From: Treponema sp.
Lineage (GTDB): Bacteria; Spirochaetota; Spirochaetia; Treponematales; Treponemataceae
NCBI GenBank assembly: GCA_017962415.1
Contig: JAGCVK010000075.1
Span: forward strand, 1 to 43,666
Length of the DNA stretch: 43,666 nucleotides
Direction: 5' to 3'
A program made the translations under genes and the position numbers. The notes under the pieces are model-generated. The model worked only from the letters and a program-made list of their open reading frames with translations, did no database searches and was not told the DNA's origin. Each line of letters opens with the position of its first letter. Position 1 is the first letter of the stretch. Below are positions 16,622-26,459 of the stretch, in pieces.

Positions 16622-18145
16622 ATGAAAAAACTAATTTGTGTTTTAAAACAGGGTTTTAACAAAAAATCTAACTTTTATAAAGAAAATATTTCAATTGCAA
16701 TTTTTGCTTTAAGCGTTTTTGTTTTGTGCTTAATTTTTGCACTTCGTGCTTTTCGGCCGGTTTTGTATATTGTGCGCGTAAATGATTCAGTTTTTGATGA
16801 ATACATTTCTAATGCGCCACTTCCGCAAAAAAAATATCACTTGCTTTTTGTAAAAGAATCTGACCAAAAAGCGGTAAAGCAGCATTTTTTTGGAAAACTT
16901 AAAAAAATTGCTGCGAATATTGAAAATCATCAGGAAATTGGTTTATTAAATTACGAATATTCAGAAAATCAAAAATTTTTTGAAATTTTGAATGAGCCGA
17001 TTTTGCCTTCTGTTCAAGCTGATTTTAATGCAAAAGGCCTTGATTCAACTCTTTCTTCGCCAAAATTAAGCATAACTTTTTCTGATACAAATAATTTGCC
17101 AAACGGAAATCGAGCAATTCTTGTTGATAATCTTTATGCAAACGATGAATCTTATAAACTTAATGTAAAAAAAGGCGTTTTGTGCACAGTTTTTGATAAA
17201 AAAAAGTCAAAAGCCATTTTTGATTATTGCGAAAAACTTTTTGTAAATCCTGAAGTCAAACAATCAAATGAAGTTGTAACAATTGCAAGCGTTGGCGATA
17301 TTATGGTTGCGCGCGGCGTTCAGGAAATTCTTATTAATAAAGAAAATGGAATTCAGCAGGTTTTTGATGATACTTTACCAATTTTGCAAAACGCTGATTT
17401 TACGCTTGGAAATCTTGAAGGCGTTGTTACTGAATCCTGGAAAAATGCAACAAAAACTTACACTTTTAAATTCAAAAAAGCTGTTTTGCCAAAACTTTTG
17501 GAAGCCGGTTTTGATTATTTTATGCAAACTAATAATCATTGTTATGATTATGGTGAGCCAGGTTTTAAAGATACGCTTGCGGCTTTTGAAGAATTTAATA
17601 TTCCTTCAAGCGGAATTGGAAAAAATCTGGAAGAAGCAAAAAAGTTTTATCATACTACAATAAAAGGGCTTCCGATTTCGGTAATTTCCTGCGGCGCCTT
17701 TCCGGTTGAGCGTTCTGGCTTTAATGGCGAAAAAACGGCAACTGCAACCCAGTCGCGAGCAGGAATTCTTTGGAAAAGTGATGAACTTTTGGAACTTGTA
17801 AAAGCTGAAAAAGAATTGGGCTATTTTGTAATTGTAAATGTTCATGGCGGTGAAGAATATGTTTTTGCGCCTACAAAAAAGCAGCGCGAATTTTATGAAA
17901 GCCTTTGTGATAATGGCGCGGACGTTGTATTTGGAAGTCATCCGCATGTTCTTCAGCCAACTGAATGGCACGGAAAAAGTCTTATAGTTTATTCTATGGG
18001 AAACTTTATTTTCAACGGAATGGAAGGAATGCGCGGGGGAACCGACAGCGAAATCGTAAAAATTGGAGTTCTTAACGGTAGAATTGCTTATGTAGAACAA
18101 TATCCGGCTGCTATAAAAAATAACGGCGTTAAATTAAAAAAATAA
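16622..18145 (+). CDS. CapA-family metallophosphatase-like protein
   Basis: A 507-aa protein with one N-terminal membrane segment (about residues 22-42) and a C-terminal PGA_cap/CapA domain from about residue 220. Family blocks are ASVGDIMVARG, LGNLEGVVTE, TNNHCYDYGEPGF, VNVHGGEEY and VFGSHPHVLQPTEWHG, which match a calcineurin-like metal-binding fold. Relatives take part in poly-gamma-glutamate or other capsule biology, but no cap genes are adjacent, so the role is open. In-frame ATGs at 16553 and 16589 lie at or before the promoter, so 16622 is the start. Confidence 0.88.
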   Translation: MKKLICVLKQGFNKKSNFYKENISIAIFALSVFVLCLIFALRAFRPVLYIVRVNDSVFDEYISNAPLPQKKYHLLFVKESDQKAVKQHFFGKLKKIAANIENHQEIGLLNYEYSENQKFFEILNEPILPSVQADFNAKGLDSTLSSPKLSITFSDTNNLPNGNRAILVDNLYANDESYKLNVKKGVLCTVFDKKKSKAIFDYCEKLFVNPEVKQSNEVVTIASVGDIMVARGVQEILINKENGIQQVFDDTLPILQNADFTLGNLEGVVTESWKNATKTYTFKFKKAVLPKLLEAGFDYFMQTNNHCYDYGEPGFKDTLAAFEEFNIPSSGIGKNLEEAKKFYHTTIKGLPISVISCGAFPVERSGFNGEKTATATQSRAGILWKSDELLELVKAEKELGYFVIVNVHGGEEYVFAPTKKQREFYESLCDNGADVVFGSHPHVLQPTEWHGKSLIVYSMGNFIFNGMEGMRGGTDSEIVKIGVLNGRIAYVEQYPAAIKNNGVKLKK

Positions 18146-18155
18146 TTTAACGCCG
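18124..18155. repeat. Hairpin overlapping the CapA-type stop codon
   Basis: CGGCGTTAAATTA (18124-18136) pairs with its exact reverse complement at 18143-18155. The TAA stop at 18143-18145 lies in the right arm. It may protect the 3' end or aid termination. Confidence 0.75.
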
Positions 18156-18191
18156 ACATATTTCCAAAAAGTTTTTGCAAAGCAAAAATGC

Positions 18192-18264
18192 AAAATGCGT
18201 AAATATGTTGAGTCAAGGCAAGCTTGCCTTAAAGCCTTAACGTTGCTGTTTACGCATTTTTTTT
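18192..18264. terminator. Bidirectional terminator between convergent genes
   Basis: AAAATGCGTAAA (18192-18203) pairs with TTTACGCATTTT (18249-18260), followed by four more T. The enclosed segment contains the inner palindrome AAGGCAAGCTTGCCTT at 18215-18230. Confidence 0.75.
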
Positions 18265-19909
18265 AGTCTTCGACCTTTAAAACTTCTCGGCGATACTTTG
18301 TACCAATTTCTGTAAGTTTGAATTTTTGGATTTTTCCACTTCCGGTCATTGGGAATTCGTCCATAAACATAATAAGCTGCGGCCACTTGAACTTTGAAAG
18401 TTTGTCGCGGCAGAACTCAATTACATCTTGTTCGGTTAGAGTTTTTCCTTCATGTAAAATAATAAACGCGCCAGTAATTTCGCCGTAACGTTCTGATTTT
18501 ACAGCTGCAACCTGAATATCTTTAATTTCAGGCATTTGAATAAGAAACTCTTCTATTTCGCGAGGGTAAATATTTTCACCACCGCGTATAATCATATCTT
18601 TAATTCGGCCGGTAATTTTATAATTTCCGTTTTCGTCTTTTACTCCAAGATCTCCAGAATGCAAATAGCCGTTTTCATCAATTGTTTCTGCGGTTGCTTC
18701 AGGCATTTTGTAGTAACCTTTCATTACGTTCCAGCCTTTACAGCACATTTCACCCTGCACTCCTGCCGGACATTCTTCGCCAGTTTCTGGATTCAAAACT
18801 TTTACATCAATTCCTTCAAAAGCGTTTCCAACTGTAGTTGCACGAACTTCAAGGCTGTCATTCCAATGACTTTGAGTCATTCCAGGACTTGTTTCTGTAA
18901 GACCGTAAACCGAAGTAATTTCTGGCATATGCATTTCGTAATTAACGCGCTTCATCAGCTCTACAGGAACTCCAGAGCCGGCCATAATTCCAGTTCTAAG
19001 CGAAGTTAAATCAAACATACTAAACATAGGATGATTTAATTCTGCAATGAACATTGTTGGAACACCATAAAGCGAAGTACATTTTTCTTTTTGAATTGAC
19101 GCAAGCGCAACAAGCGGATCAAAATTTTCGAGAAGAACGTGAGTTCCGCCGTGTGTCAAAACTGCCATAACTCCAAGTACAATTCCAAAACAATGGAAAA
19201 GCGGAACAACAAGACAAAGTTTGTCTTTTGAAGTATAGCGCATTCGCTCGCCAATAATAAAACCGTCATTTATAATATTGCGGCTTGTAAGCATAACACC
19301 TTTTGGAAAGCCTGTAGTTCCAGAAGTATACTGCATATTTACAACATCGTGCTGAGTAACTTCGCTTTCAATTTTATGAATAATTTCAATATCAACATGC
19401 TGGCCTAAAAGCAAAAGTTCTGGTGTTGAATAAAGTCCGCGATATTTTTCTGGGCCCATAAATACAACATTTTTTAAGCAAGGAAATCTTGCAGATTTAA
19501 GGCAGCCACGCTCGTACTGGTCAATTTCTGGTACAAGCTCTTTTATCATAGAAACATAATTTGAATCTTTTACACCGTCTGTAAGACACAAGGTTGTTAA
19601 ATCAGCCTGCTTTACAAGATACTCAAGTTCGTGAAGTTTATAAGAGGTATTTACAGTTACGGCAACAGCACCAAGTCTTGCGCACGCAAACATATAAGTA
19701 AGCCAATCCGGAACATTTGTTGCCCAGATTCCTACATTGTCGCCTTTTCTAACACCAATTGCATATAGTCCGCAAGCCAAATCATCAACGCGCTTATCAA
19801 ACTGCGCATAAGTAAAACGTAAATCACGGTCAGCATAAACCATAAATTCCTGACTCGGATTTTCCTGCGTTTTTTGTCTTAATAATTGGCTCAAAGTTAA
19901 TTCTATCAT
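18263..19909 (-). CDS. AMP-forming acyl-CoA synthetase, FadD-like
   Basis: A 548-aa adenylate-forming ligase. The phosphate-binding loop [11 protein letters not shown] is at residues 194-204, [11 protein letters not shown] is the conserved adenine-binding region, [20 protein letters not shown] the hinge, and Lys526 in GSGKIQK the catalytic lysine. It is closest in style to long-chain or broad-range fatty acyl-CoA synthetases and differs from the MACS-type enzyme at 12800-14494. It is monocistronic, with a leaderless promoter and its own convergent terminator. The substrate is unknown. Confidence 0.92.
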   Translation of the reverse strand: MIELTLSQLLRQKTQENPSQEFMVYADRDLRFTYAQFDKRVDDLACGLYAIGVRKGDNVGIWATNVPDWLTYMFACARLGAVAVTVNTSYKLHELEYLVKQADLTTLCLTDGVKDSNYVSMIKELVPEIDQYERGCLKSARFPCLKNVVFMGPEKYRGLYSTPELLLLGQHVDIEIIHKIESEVTQHDVVNMQYTSGTTGFPKGVMLTSRNIINDGFIIGERMRYTSKDKLCLVVPLFHCFGIVLGVMAVLTHGGTHVLLENFDPLVALASIQKEKCTSLYGVPTMFIAELNHPMFSMFDLTSLRTGIMAGSGVPVELMKRVNYEMHMPEITSVYGLTETSPGMTQSHWNDSLEVRATTVGNAFEGIDVKVLNPETGEECPAGVQGEMCCKGWNVMKGYYKMPEATAETIDENGYLHSGDLGVKDENGNYKITGRIKDMIIRGGENIYPREIEEFLIQMPEIKDIQVAAVKSERYGEITGAFIILHEGKTLTEQDVIEFCRDKLSKFKWPQLIMFMDEFPMTGSGKIQKFKLTEIGTKYRREVLKVED

Positions 19910-19918
19910 AATTATAGA

Positions 19919-19947
19919 ATAATATAGAAAAATTGCGGTTTATTCAA
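19919..19947 (-). promoter_or_regulatory. Promoter giving a leaderless acyl-CoA synthetase mRNA
   Basis: On the minus strand TTGAAT (19942-19947), 17-nt spacer, TATTAT (19919-19924). The ATG at 19909 follows after 9 nt (TCTATAATT) and has no Shine-Dalgarno sequence. Confidence 0.7.
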
Positions 19948-20088
19948 TATAATTTTTAACATATATTAAAATAATTTAGTATTATTAAAATTATTCACAA
20001 AAAATCATTTATTTGCCGCTGCAAAGCCTTTTTTAGCAGCTGATTTTTTATAAGGTTTTATTCTAATTTTTTAAATCAAACTAAATAA

Positions 20089-20117
20089 TAGACAAACATT
20101 TCAAAATTTTATATATT
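20089..20117 (+). promoter_or_regulatory. Promoter of the DUF2007-like gene
   Basis: TAGACA (20089-20094), 17-nt spacer, TATATT (20112-20117), giving a leader of about 28 nt that contains GGGGAG before the ATG at 20152. In contrast to its neighbours this gene has a conventional leader. Confidence 0.55.
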
Positions 20118-20151
20118 CAACAATCAAAATGCATTTTTGGGGAGTTTTTTT

Positions 20152-20604
20152 ATGGATTTAAACACAACAGAAGAAATTGACGAAATTGATTACAGTCAAT
20201 TTGAAGAAAAATTTTTTGAACAGGTAAAAAGCGGAAAAAAATATCAGCACTTTTTGAATATTGGTTCACAGCTTGATTGCATGATGATTCGCAGTATTTT
20301 TTCTTCAATGGATATTCCAACCTATATCGAATTTGAAAATATAAATAAAATCTATGGCGGCGTTTCAACTTGCCTTACATCAAATATTTTTAGTATCAAA
20401 TTATATATTTTAATTGATGATTATGAAGAAGCACTTGCGGTAATAAAAGACTACATCAGAAACAAAGTTGAACTACTTGCTTCAAAACAAGGAAAAGACA
20501 AATATATAAAGATTCTTGAAATTCTTGCAGCGCCTTATGTTATTTCTAGCTCTCAGGAAATGCTTGGAATTACAGTTTTGCAAAAAAATCGGTCTGAAGC
20601 TTAA
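20152..20604 (+). CDS. DUF2007-like small protein
   Basis: A 150-aa soluble protein. The core, about residues 28-100 (FLNIGSQLDCMMIRSIFSSM, then DIPTYIEF and IKLYILIDDYEEALAVIKDY), has the pattern of DUF2007 putative signal-transducing proteins: a beta strand, a helix that scans for an extracellular-independent change, and a closing Asp-rich helix. GGGGAG precedes the ATG at 20152, so an in-frame ATG at 20137 is not used. It sits 74 nt upstream of the mcp gene, which has its own promoter. The family role is unproven. Confidence 0.65.
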   Translation: MDLNTTEEIDEIDYSQFEEKFFEQVKSGKKYQHFLNIGSQLDCMMIRSIFSSMDIPTYIEFENINKIYGGVSTCLTSNIFSIKLYILIDDYEEALAVIKDYIRNKVELLASKQGKDKYIKILEILAAPYVISSSQEMLGITVLQKNRSEA

Positions 20605-20643
20605 AAATCTTTCCAGCCAAAAGTAACAATAAATCCTTTTTTC

Positions 20644-20671
20644 TTGCGTTTTTATGATTTTGTGAGATACT
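20644..20671 (+). promoter_or_regulatory. Promoter giving a leaderless mcp-che mRNA
   Basis: TTGCGT (20644-20649), a 16-nt spacer and GATACT (20666-20671) preceded by TGA, an extended -10 arrangement. The ATG at 20679 follows after 7 nt, with no Shine-Dalgarno sequence. Confidence 0.6.
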
Positions 20672-20678
20672 TTAACGT

Positions 20679-22499
20679 ATGAAGAGAGTTTTTTTGAAAA
20701 AATCAGTTATTATTTCGGCTGGTTTGATATTGTTTGTTGTGATAATTGCATTTACCTTTTATGGAATGCTTTCAAAACAGCAGGCATCGCAAACAATAGA
20801 ACAAAAACTTAGAGAAGAAATTTCGCAAAAGGGAATTATGATGGAAGATTATCTTCAGCCAGAAATTGCTCTGACTAAGAAACTTGCTAATTCCCCTACT
20901 GTAATTGAATATTTTAAGAATCCTAAAAACCGCGACGTTCACAACCGCGCAATTGCAGAATTCAAAAGTTTTCGCAATGCATTTCAATCTCATATAATCT
21001 TTTGGGCAAATGACATTGATAAAGATTTTTACAACGGAATGGAATATTCCTACACAGTAAATCCTGATAATCCAGCTGATTACTGGTACAAAATGACACT
21101 TTACGAAACCGAAGTTTACAATTTCAACATCAATTATAATGCTGATTTGGATATGACTTGCCTTTGGCTTAACGCTGTTGTTCGCGACGAAAAAATGAAG
21201 CCAATTGGAATTGCCGGAACTGGAATTGAGCTTGATAATTTTATTAACAAATGCTACGAAAGCCTTGATGATAAAATCACAATGTATTTTTTTAATGATT
21301 CGCGCGAAATCACCGGTGCAAAAAACAAACAGATTCTTGTAGAAAAACTTCATATTGATTCTCTTTGTCCACAAGATATTAATTTTGAAAATCTGATGAA
21401 AAAATCAAAAGAGCTTGCAACAACAGATTCTCTTTTGGAATTTGAAATCAGTTCTTCTGAACGTTCAGTTATGCGCTATCTTCCAAGTTACGGCTGGTAT
21501 ATTATTGCGAGCGCGCCAATTTCAGCGGGAAAACAAAAAGGCGTTTCTGTTTTATTTGTGATTACTTTAGCAATTGTGATTATTTTTGCTGTTTTTGTAA
21601 TAATAATTGCAAAGCTGCAAGATGTAATGGTTAAAATTCGTGCTTCACAGGAAAACGAACGCGCAGTTCAGCAAAAAGAGCGTAAAATTGGCGAGCGGCT
21701 TTTTGAAGAAGCTCAAAATCTTGTTGTTGCAACAAAAGAAACTGCAGCCACAAGTCAGGATTCTTCTGCGGCAGTAAAAGAAATTGTTGCCACAATGGAA
21801 GATTCAAATGTACTTTCGGAAAATATTTCTACAAAAATAAAAGATGTTTCAAGTATTGCGAACGAAACTTCAAGCGATGTAACAGAAGGCGTTGCTCAAA
21901 TTGAACAAAACGTTGCCCAATTGCACGAAATTTTTAATGCGAATCAGCAGACTATCGAAGGAATCAAAACTCTTAGCGAAAAAATTGAAAGCATTTGGGA
22001 TATTGTAACGCTTATTAATAACGTTGCAGATCAGGCAAAAATCATTGCATTTAATGCAGAACTTGAAGCAAGTACAGCCGGCGAAGCTGGAAAATCTTTT
22101 AGAATTGTAGCAAACGAAATTCGCCGCCTTTCAGACGGAATTATTGACGGAACTCGCGAAATCAAAGAAAAAATCAACGAAATACAGCATTCTTCGGATT
22201 CTTTGATTCTTGCCTCAGAAAGTGGAACAGAAAAAATCAACGCAGGCTACGAAAATGCCCGCAAACTCGAAGCAAAATTTGCAAATATAAAAAGTTCAGC
22301 CGAAATCACAGCCACCAGCGCAGACAACATTGCCGAAATTATTCGCCAGCAGGCCAGCGCAAGCGAGCAGATTTTGATTGCACTAAAAGAAATTTCTGCC
22401 GGAGTTGAAAACTTTACCGTTGCAACCGACAATATTTCTTTGGCATCAGAAAATGTACGAAAGATTTCAGAGGACTTGAACAATGCAAGCAGAGATTAA
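20679..22499 (+). CDS. Methyl-accepting chemotaxis protein
   Basis: A 606-aa chemoreceptor. Membrane helix 1 is at about residues 9-30, an extracytoplasmic Cache-type sensor at about 35-285, and helix 2 at about 288-312. No clear HAMP domain follows; a coiled coil leads to the signalling tip DQAKIIAFNAELEASTAGEA near residue 460. The tip differs from the usual QTNLLALNAAIEAARAGE, which points to a divergent receptor class. It begins a cluster with cheW, cheB and cheR, and cheW overlaps its 3' end by 17 nt. Ligand unknown. Confidence 0.93.
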   Translation: MKRVFLKKSVIISAGLILFVVIIAFTFYGMLSKQQASQTIEQKLREEISQKGIMMEDYLQPEIALTKKLANSPTVIEYFKNPKNRDVHNRAIAEFKSFRNAFQSHIIFWANDIDKDFYNGMEYSYTVNPDNPADYWYKMTLYETEVYNFNINYNADLDMTCLWLNAVVRDEKMKPIGIAGTGIELDNFINKCYESLDDKITMYFFNDSREITGAKNKQILVEKLHIDSLCPQDINFENLMKKSKELATTDSLLEFEISSSERSVMRYLPSYGWYIIASAPISAGKQKGVSVLFVITLAIVIIFAVFVIIIAKLQDVMVKIRASQENERAVQQKERKIGERLFEEAQNLVVATKETAATSQDSSAAVKEIVATMEDSNVLSENISTKIKDVSSIANETSSDVTEGVAQIEQNVAQLHEIFNANQQTIEGIKTLSEKIESIWDIVTLINNVADQAKIIAFNAELEASTAGEAGKSFRIVANEIRRLSDGIIDGTREIKEKINEIQHSSDSLILASESGTEKINAGYENARKLEAKFANIKSSAEITATSADNIAEIIRQQASASEQILIALKEISAGVENFTVATDNISLASENVRKISEDLNNASRD

Positions 22500-22911
22500 C
22501 GAAGAAAACAACGAAAGTTATCTCATTTTTTCGGTTCAAAATCAGCTTTTTTCGCTAAAAAATCTGAATGTGCAGGAAATTATGCATTCAGCAAAAATTC
22601 ACCCGCTTCCTTTTGTACCGCCGTACATCGAAGGCGTAGTAAATTGTCGCGGACTTGCTTACACAGTTGTAAATCTTTTGAAACTCGAAAATATCGAAAA
22701 TAAAAATCTTGAAAATTCGCCCGTTCTTGTTTTTAGGCGCAAAGATGATCAATTTGCAATTCAAATTTCGAGCATTGAGCTTTTTTTTGAGCCTGATAAA
22801 GAAGATATTCTTCCCGAAGGAATCAGATATAAATCAAAATTGATTCCTTATTTTGATGTTGATGCAATTGAAGCAACTTTAAAACACGATTTACGGGAGG
22901 AAGATTTATGA
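22483..22911 (+). CDS. cheW: CheW-like coupling protein
   Basis: A 142-aa single CheW domain (YLIFSVQNQLFSLKNLNVQEI to the end, with GVVNCRGLAYTVVNLLKL) that normally links receptors to the CheA kinase. It overlaps the mcp gene by 17 nt, and cheB overlaps its stop by 4 nt, so all three are co-translated. In this operon its partner could be the kinase-less CheA-like protein downstream, or a CheA encoded elsewhere. Confidence 0.9.
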   Translation: MQAEINEENNESYLIFSVQNQLFSLKNLNVQEIMHSAKIHPLPFVPPYIEGVVNCRGLAYTVVNLLKLENIENKNLENSPVLVFRRKDDQFAIQISSIELFFEPDKEDILPEGIRYKSKLIPYFDVDAIEATLKHDLREEDL

Positions 22912-23942
22912 CCAATGTATTTCGTGTTCTTATAGTTGATGATTCGGCAATTACGCGCGGACTTTTTGAGCGTGCTTTAATACGCAATGATTTTGAAATT
23001 GCCGGAATGGTTTCAAATGGAAGAAAAGCAGTTGATTTTTGCCGAATAAACAAAGTTGATGTTGTTATAAGCGATTATAATATGCCCGAAATGAACGGCC
23101 TTGAAGCTGCAAAAATTATAATCAGCGAATTTGGAATTCCAGTTTTAATATATTCAGATGATTTGAGCATAAAAGCGGATTCTTTAGCTTGTGGCGCAAG
23201 TTTTGAAAAAAAGCCCGCTCTCCAAAGTGTTAATGATTCGGTTTTAAATGATTTTTGCGCTCGTGTTCGCGAAGCTGTTGAAAAATCAATAAAAGACGGA
23301 ACTGTAGCTGCGCAAAAAAAATCTGATTTTGATTTTGATAAAGAAGAAAATTTTAATAATGATAAGTCTTTTAAGGTTTTGTGTATTGGAGCTTCGACCG
23401 GAGGTCCAACGGCTGTTCAGGAGGTTTTAAACGGTCTTGGTGATAATTTTCCGCTCCCGATTCTTTATACGCAACACATTGACATTGGCGCGGACGAAAA
23501 AATGGTTCGCTGGTTTAATCAGGTTTGCCCGAATATTCCAATGAGTCTTGCTCAAAACGGCCAGATTGCAGAAAGAGGGCACGTTTATATGGCTCCGGCA
23601 GAAAAACATCTTATAATTGATTATGTAAAAAACGATAAACCAGTTTTAAAACTTTCTGATGAACCGCCAGAACGATTTTTAAGGCCGGCAGTTAATAAGC
23701 TGTTCAGGTCGGCCGCCCGCCATTATAAGAAGGCTTGTCTTGCCCTGCTACTTACGGGAATGGGCCAGGACGGAGCCGACGGTTGTAAAGAGATAACTGA
23801 CGCGGGCGGTTTTACAATTTGCGAAGATGAATCAACCTGTACGGTTTTTGGAATGCCTTCAGCCGCAATTGAACTTGGCGCTGCCACACGAGTTTTACCG
23901 CGCGGCTATATTGCGCGAGCAATAATCAAAATGACTCGCTAA
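22908..23942 (+). CDS. cheB: Chemotaxis protein-glutamate methylesterase CheB
   Basis: A 344-aa two-domain enzyme. The receiver domain (residues 1-125) has the acidic pair Asp11 and Asp12, the phosphorylation site Asp56 in VVISDYNMP, and Lys101/102. The methylesterase domain has the catalytic triad Ser163 in GASTGGPTAV, His190 in TQHIDIGAD and Asp288 in TGMGQDGADG. It removes methyl groups from receptor glutamates in adaptation. Overlap with cheW is 4 nt; cheR begins 10 nt after the stop. Confidence 0.95.
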   Translation: MTNVFRVLIVDDSAITRGLFERALIRNDFEIAGMVSNGRKAVDFCRINKVDVVISDYNMPEMNGLEAAKIIISEFGIPVLIYSDDLSIKADSLACGASFEKKPALQSVNDSVLNDFCARVREAVEKSIKDGTVAAQKKSDFDFDKEENFNNDKSFKVLCIGASTGGPTAVQEVLNGLGDNFPLPILYTQHIDIGADEKMVRWFNQVCPNIPMSLAQNGQIAERGHVYMAPAEKHLIIDYVKNDKPVLKLSDEPPERFLRPAVNKLFRSAARHYKKACLALLLTGMGQDGADGCKEITDAGGFTICEDESTCTVFGMPSAAIELGAATRVLPRGYIARAIIKMTR

Positions 23943-23952
23943 AGGATTTTTT

Positions 23953-24765
23953 ATGGACGAAAAAGAGTTTACAGATATTATACAGCTAATCTCAAGCCAA
24001 ACGGGAATTATTCCGCGGGAAAGTCATAAAAGCGGTATAAAAAATTTTATTGAAAAGCGAAAAAAAGAAATAAATCTCAATGGCCTAGAATATTACAATT
24101 ATATTTGCCTGAACAAAGATGAAATGGATTTACTTTTGAACAATGCAACTGTAAACGAAACTTATTTTTTCCGCGAAGAATCACAATTTGTATTTTTAAA
24201 AGCAAAGGTTTTTCCTGAACTTAGGGCAAAACTTGGAACTTGTCCACTTAGAATATGGAGCGCAGCAGCTTCCAGCGGAGAAGAAATTTATTCTTTATAT
24301 CTTTTGGCAACTTCGCTTGGAATCAAAACTGAATGCACAGCAACAGATATAAACACAAATGTTCTTGGAAAATGCGAAGCTGGCGAATATAAAACTAATT
24401 CTGTAAAAGCTGTGGACGGTGCAAAATTTCATTATCTTTTGGCTCCTTATTTGAATAAAGAAAAACAGGTTTCAATTCCGCGCGAAATAAGCTCAAAAAT
24501 TGAACGACGGCACATAAATCTTACAAAAAATGATGCTGTTTTTCCGCGAAATATCAATTTGGTGTTTATCCGAAATGTTTTTGTTTACTTTACTGTTGAA
24601 ATGCGAAAAACAATTCTTCAAAAAATTGTTGATGATTCGCTTGCTCCAGACGGATATCTTTTTCTTTCGATGAATGAAATTGCAACAATTGATTCTTCTG
24701 TTTTGCCAAAAGGCCTTGAAAAATGTTCCGAAGGAAACGTTTTTTATTTTCATAAAAAAGGATGA
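23953..24765 (+). CDS. cheR: Chemotaxis protein methyltransferase CheR
   Basis: A 270-aa S-adenosylmethionine-dependent enzyme that methylates receptor glutamates. The small N-terminal helical domain ends around residue 75 with NNATVNETYFFRE, the usual CheR motif, and the SAM-binding region begins RIWSAAASSGEEIYSL near residue 95; RNVFVYF is the late conserved block. AAAGGA precedes the ATG. Its TGA stop overlaps the first possible start of the next gene. Confidence 0.95.
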   Translation: MDEKEFTDIIQLISSQTGIIPRESHKSGIKNFIEKRKKEINLNGLEYYNYICLNKDEMDLLLNNATVNETYFFREESQFVFLKAKVFPELRAKLGTCPLRIWSAAASSGEEIYSLYLLATSLGIKTECTATDINTNVLGKCEAGEYKTNSVKAVDGAKFHYLLAPYLNKEKQVSIPREISSKIERRHINLTKNDAVFPRNINLVFIRNVFVYFTVEMRKTILQKIVDDSLAPDGYLFLSMNEIATIDSSVLPKGLEKCSEGNVFYFHKKG

Positions 24766-26459
24766 TTTTAGTGGGAATATTATCAAAATTTTCTAAAGCT
24801 GATTTTCTCAAAAAAAGAGCCTTTAGTGCGCAATCTCAAGATGCAGAAAGCGAAATTGTCTCTTTTGCAAAAAATATGGAAAATCCTTCTGAAAATGATA
24901 ATGTAATCAAAAATTTTCTTGCAGAAACGCGCTGGCTTTGCCGCACACTAAAAACTCAACCAGAAATTACGCGCGAAATTCTTAGGGTATTAAGTATAAC
25001 CCGCGACAGTTCTTTGATTTTGGGCTTTACTCCAGTTTATAATCTTTACAAAGCAACAGAAGATCTTTACAAAGCAATAATTGACGGAAAAGCCAATTTT
25101 TCTGAAAATCTTTTGCTTTTAATTCGTGGAACTGCAGACAAACTTTCTCAAATGTGCGATATGATTGAACAAGGCCGAATGAACGAGCTTTTTGAAATAA
25201 ATATTCGCCAATATCTTTTGTATCTCGATAAAGCAGTTGCTGGAGAAATTTTTAATGTTCAAAATCTTATTTTAAATGAAAACGCAAAACCTCTTTTACT
25301 TTCCGAAAATTCAACAGAAAAACCGGAACAAAAAGAAGCGCAAGTCCAACCTGATTTTAAAATCAAAGAAAAAAAAGACGGAATAATTCAGCTTGATTCA
25401 ACAAAAATCTCAGATCTTGTTTATCAACATCAGGAAATGATTGCCCGCTCGTATATCATAATGAATCAGATTGAACTTATGAAAGACGCAATGCTTGAAG
25501 GCGATAAACGTGCGGCTCGCACTTCGTACAAACAGCTTTCCGCCGATGCGCAGAATCTTCAGACAAATCTTTTGCTTTCGCATGAACAGTTGATTTCTTT
25601 TATTGCAGAAGATTCTTTGCTTGCCGCTCACAAAGATTTTCAGGGATTTTTTGTTTTTGCAAATGGCCGAAAGTATCTTATTCCTTCAGAATTTGTAGTT
25701 GATGTAATTTCTGAGTCGCGCCACAACTATATAGAAAAGCAAAATCAAAAATTTGTAATTTACATTCAGGAAAACGAAGCGGGAAACGAAAAGAACCGCG
25801 AAGAGCTTCCGGTTTATACCCTATCCTCTTTACTTCCGGGAACTCCGGTTACAGACCCGCCAGTTATGGACACAATTTTGCTTGTGAATTATCAATCACA
25901 AAAAGTTGGAATTATAGTTGATTCAATGCAAAAATTTGTTTCGGTAATCAAACTTCCAATGCCAGATTCTTTTGAATATTTTCCTTTTTTAAAAGGTCTT
26001 GCGTTTGATGAAAAATACGATATGATTCCGATTCTTTATCTTCCAGTAATCATAAAAAAATTCCGCTCAATGCGCGGTTATGATGTTAAGAAATTTGAAG
26101 CATATACAAAAAAAAGAATAAAACATGCGCTTGTAGTTGATGATTCAGACACAACAAGATTAATTGAGCACACAATTTTGGAAGGCAACTGATTTTTTGT
26201 AGAAGAAGCGTTTGACGGAATTTACGCGCTTGAAAAAATCAAAGAAAATCAATATGACCTGATTGTTTGCGATGATATTATGCCAAGAATGAATGGAGAA
26301 ATTTTGCTCGATAATATTCGTCGAATGGACTCTTATATTCAAGTTCCGGTAATTGCAGTTTCAAATACACCAATTCCAAAGGCAGACTTTTTTATAAGCA
26401 AATCTGATTTTAAGCGTGATAATCTGATTCAAAAAATCAAGGAGCTAGTTCATGAATAA
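24762..26459 (+). pseudogene. Kinase-less CheA-like protein with in-frame TGA in its receiver domain
   Basis: The frame is open from 24762 to 26459 except for one TGA at 26190-26192. Residues 50-190 resemble the Hpt domain of CheA but lack the phosphorylatable His (SITRDSSLILGF stands where HTLKGSAGMLGF is usual). A linker and a CheW-like domain follow (about 300-440), then a receiver. The HATPase kinase domain is absent. The receiver has Asp460 and Asp461 before the TGA (codon 477) and Asp504, a Ser switch and Lys after it, so the downstream 88 codons look conserved. Typical receivers have Gly at the TGA position, one base from GGA. A GTG start at 24771 has the better ribosome binding site (AAGGA). 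If TGA terminates, a 476-aa truncated protein is made. It could be a recent mutation, sequencing error or read-through. Confidence 0.8.

Noticed and set aside
26190..26192. Alternative genetic code with TGA as Gly or Trp
   Set aside because: TGA ends cheR, the cyclase and the aminotransferase in this window, and GGA is used freely.
26190..26230. Selenocysteine insertion at the TGA
   Set aside because: Only a weak 5-bp stem (AAGCG/CGCTT) follows, no convincing SECIS element, and receivers normally have Gly at this position.
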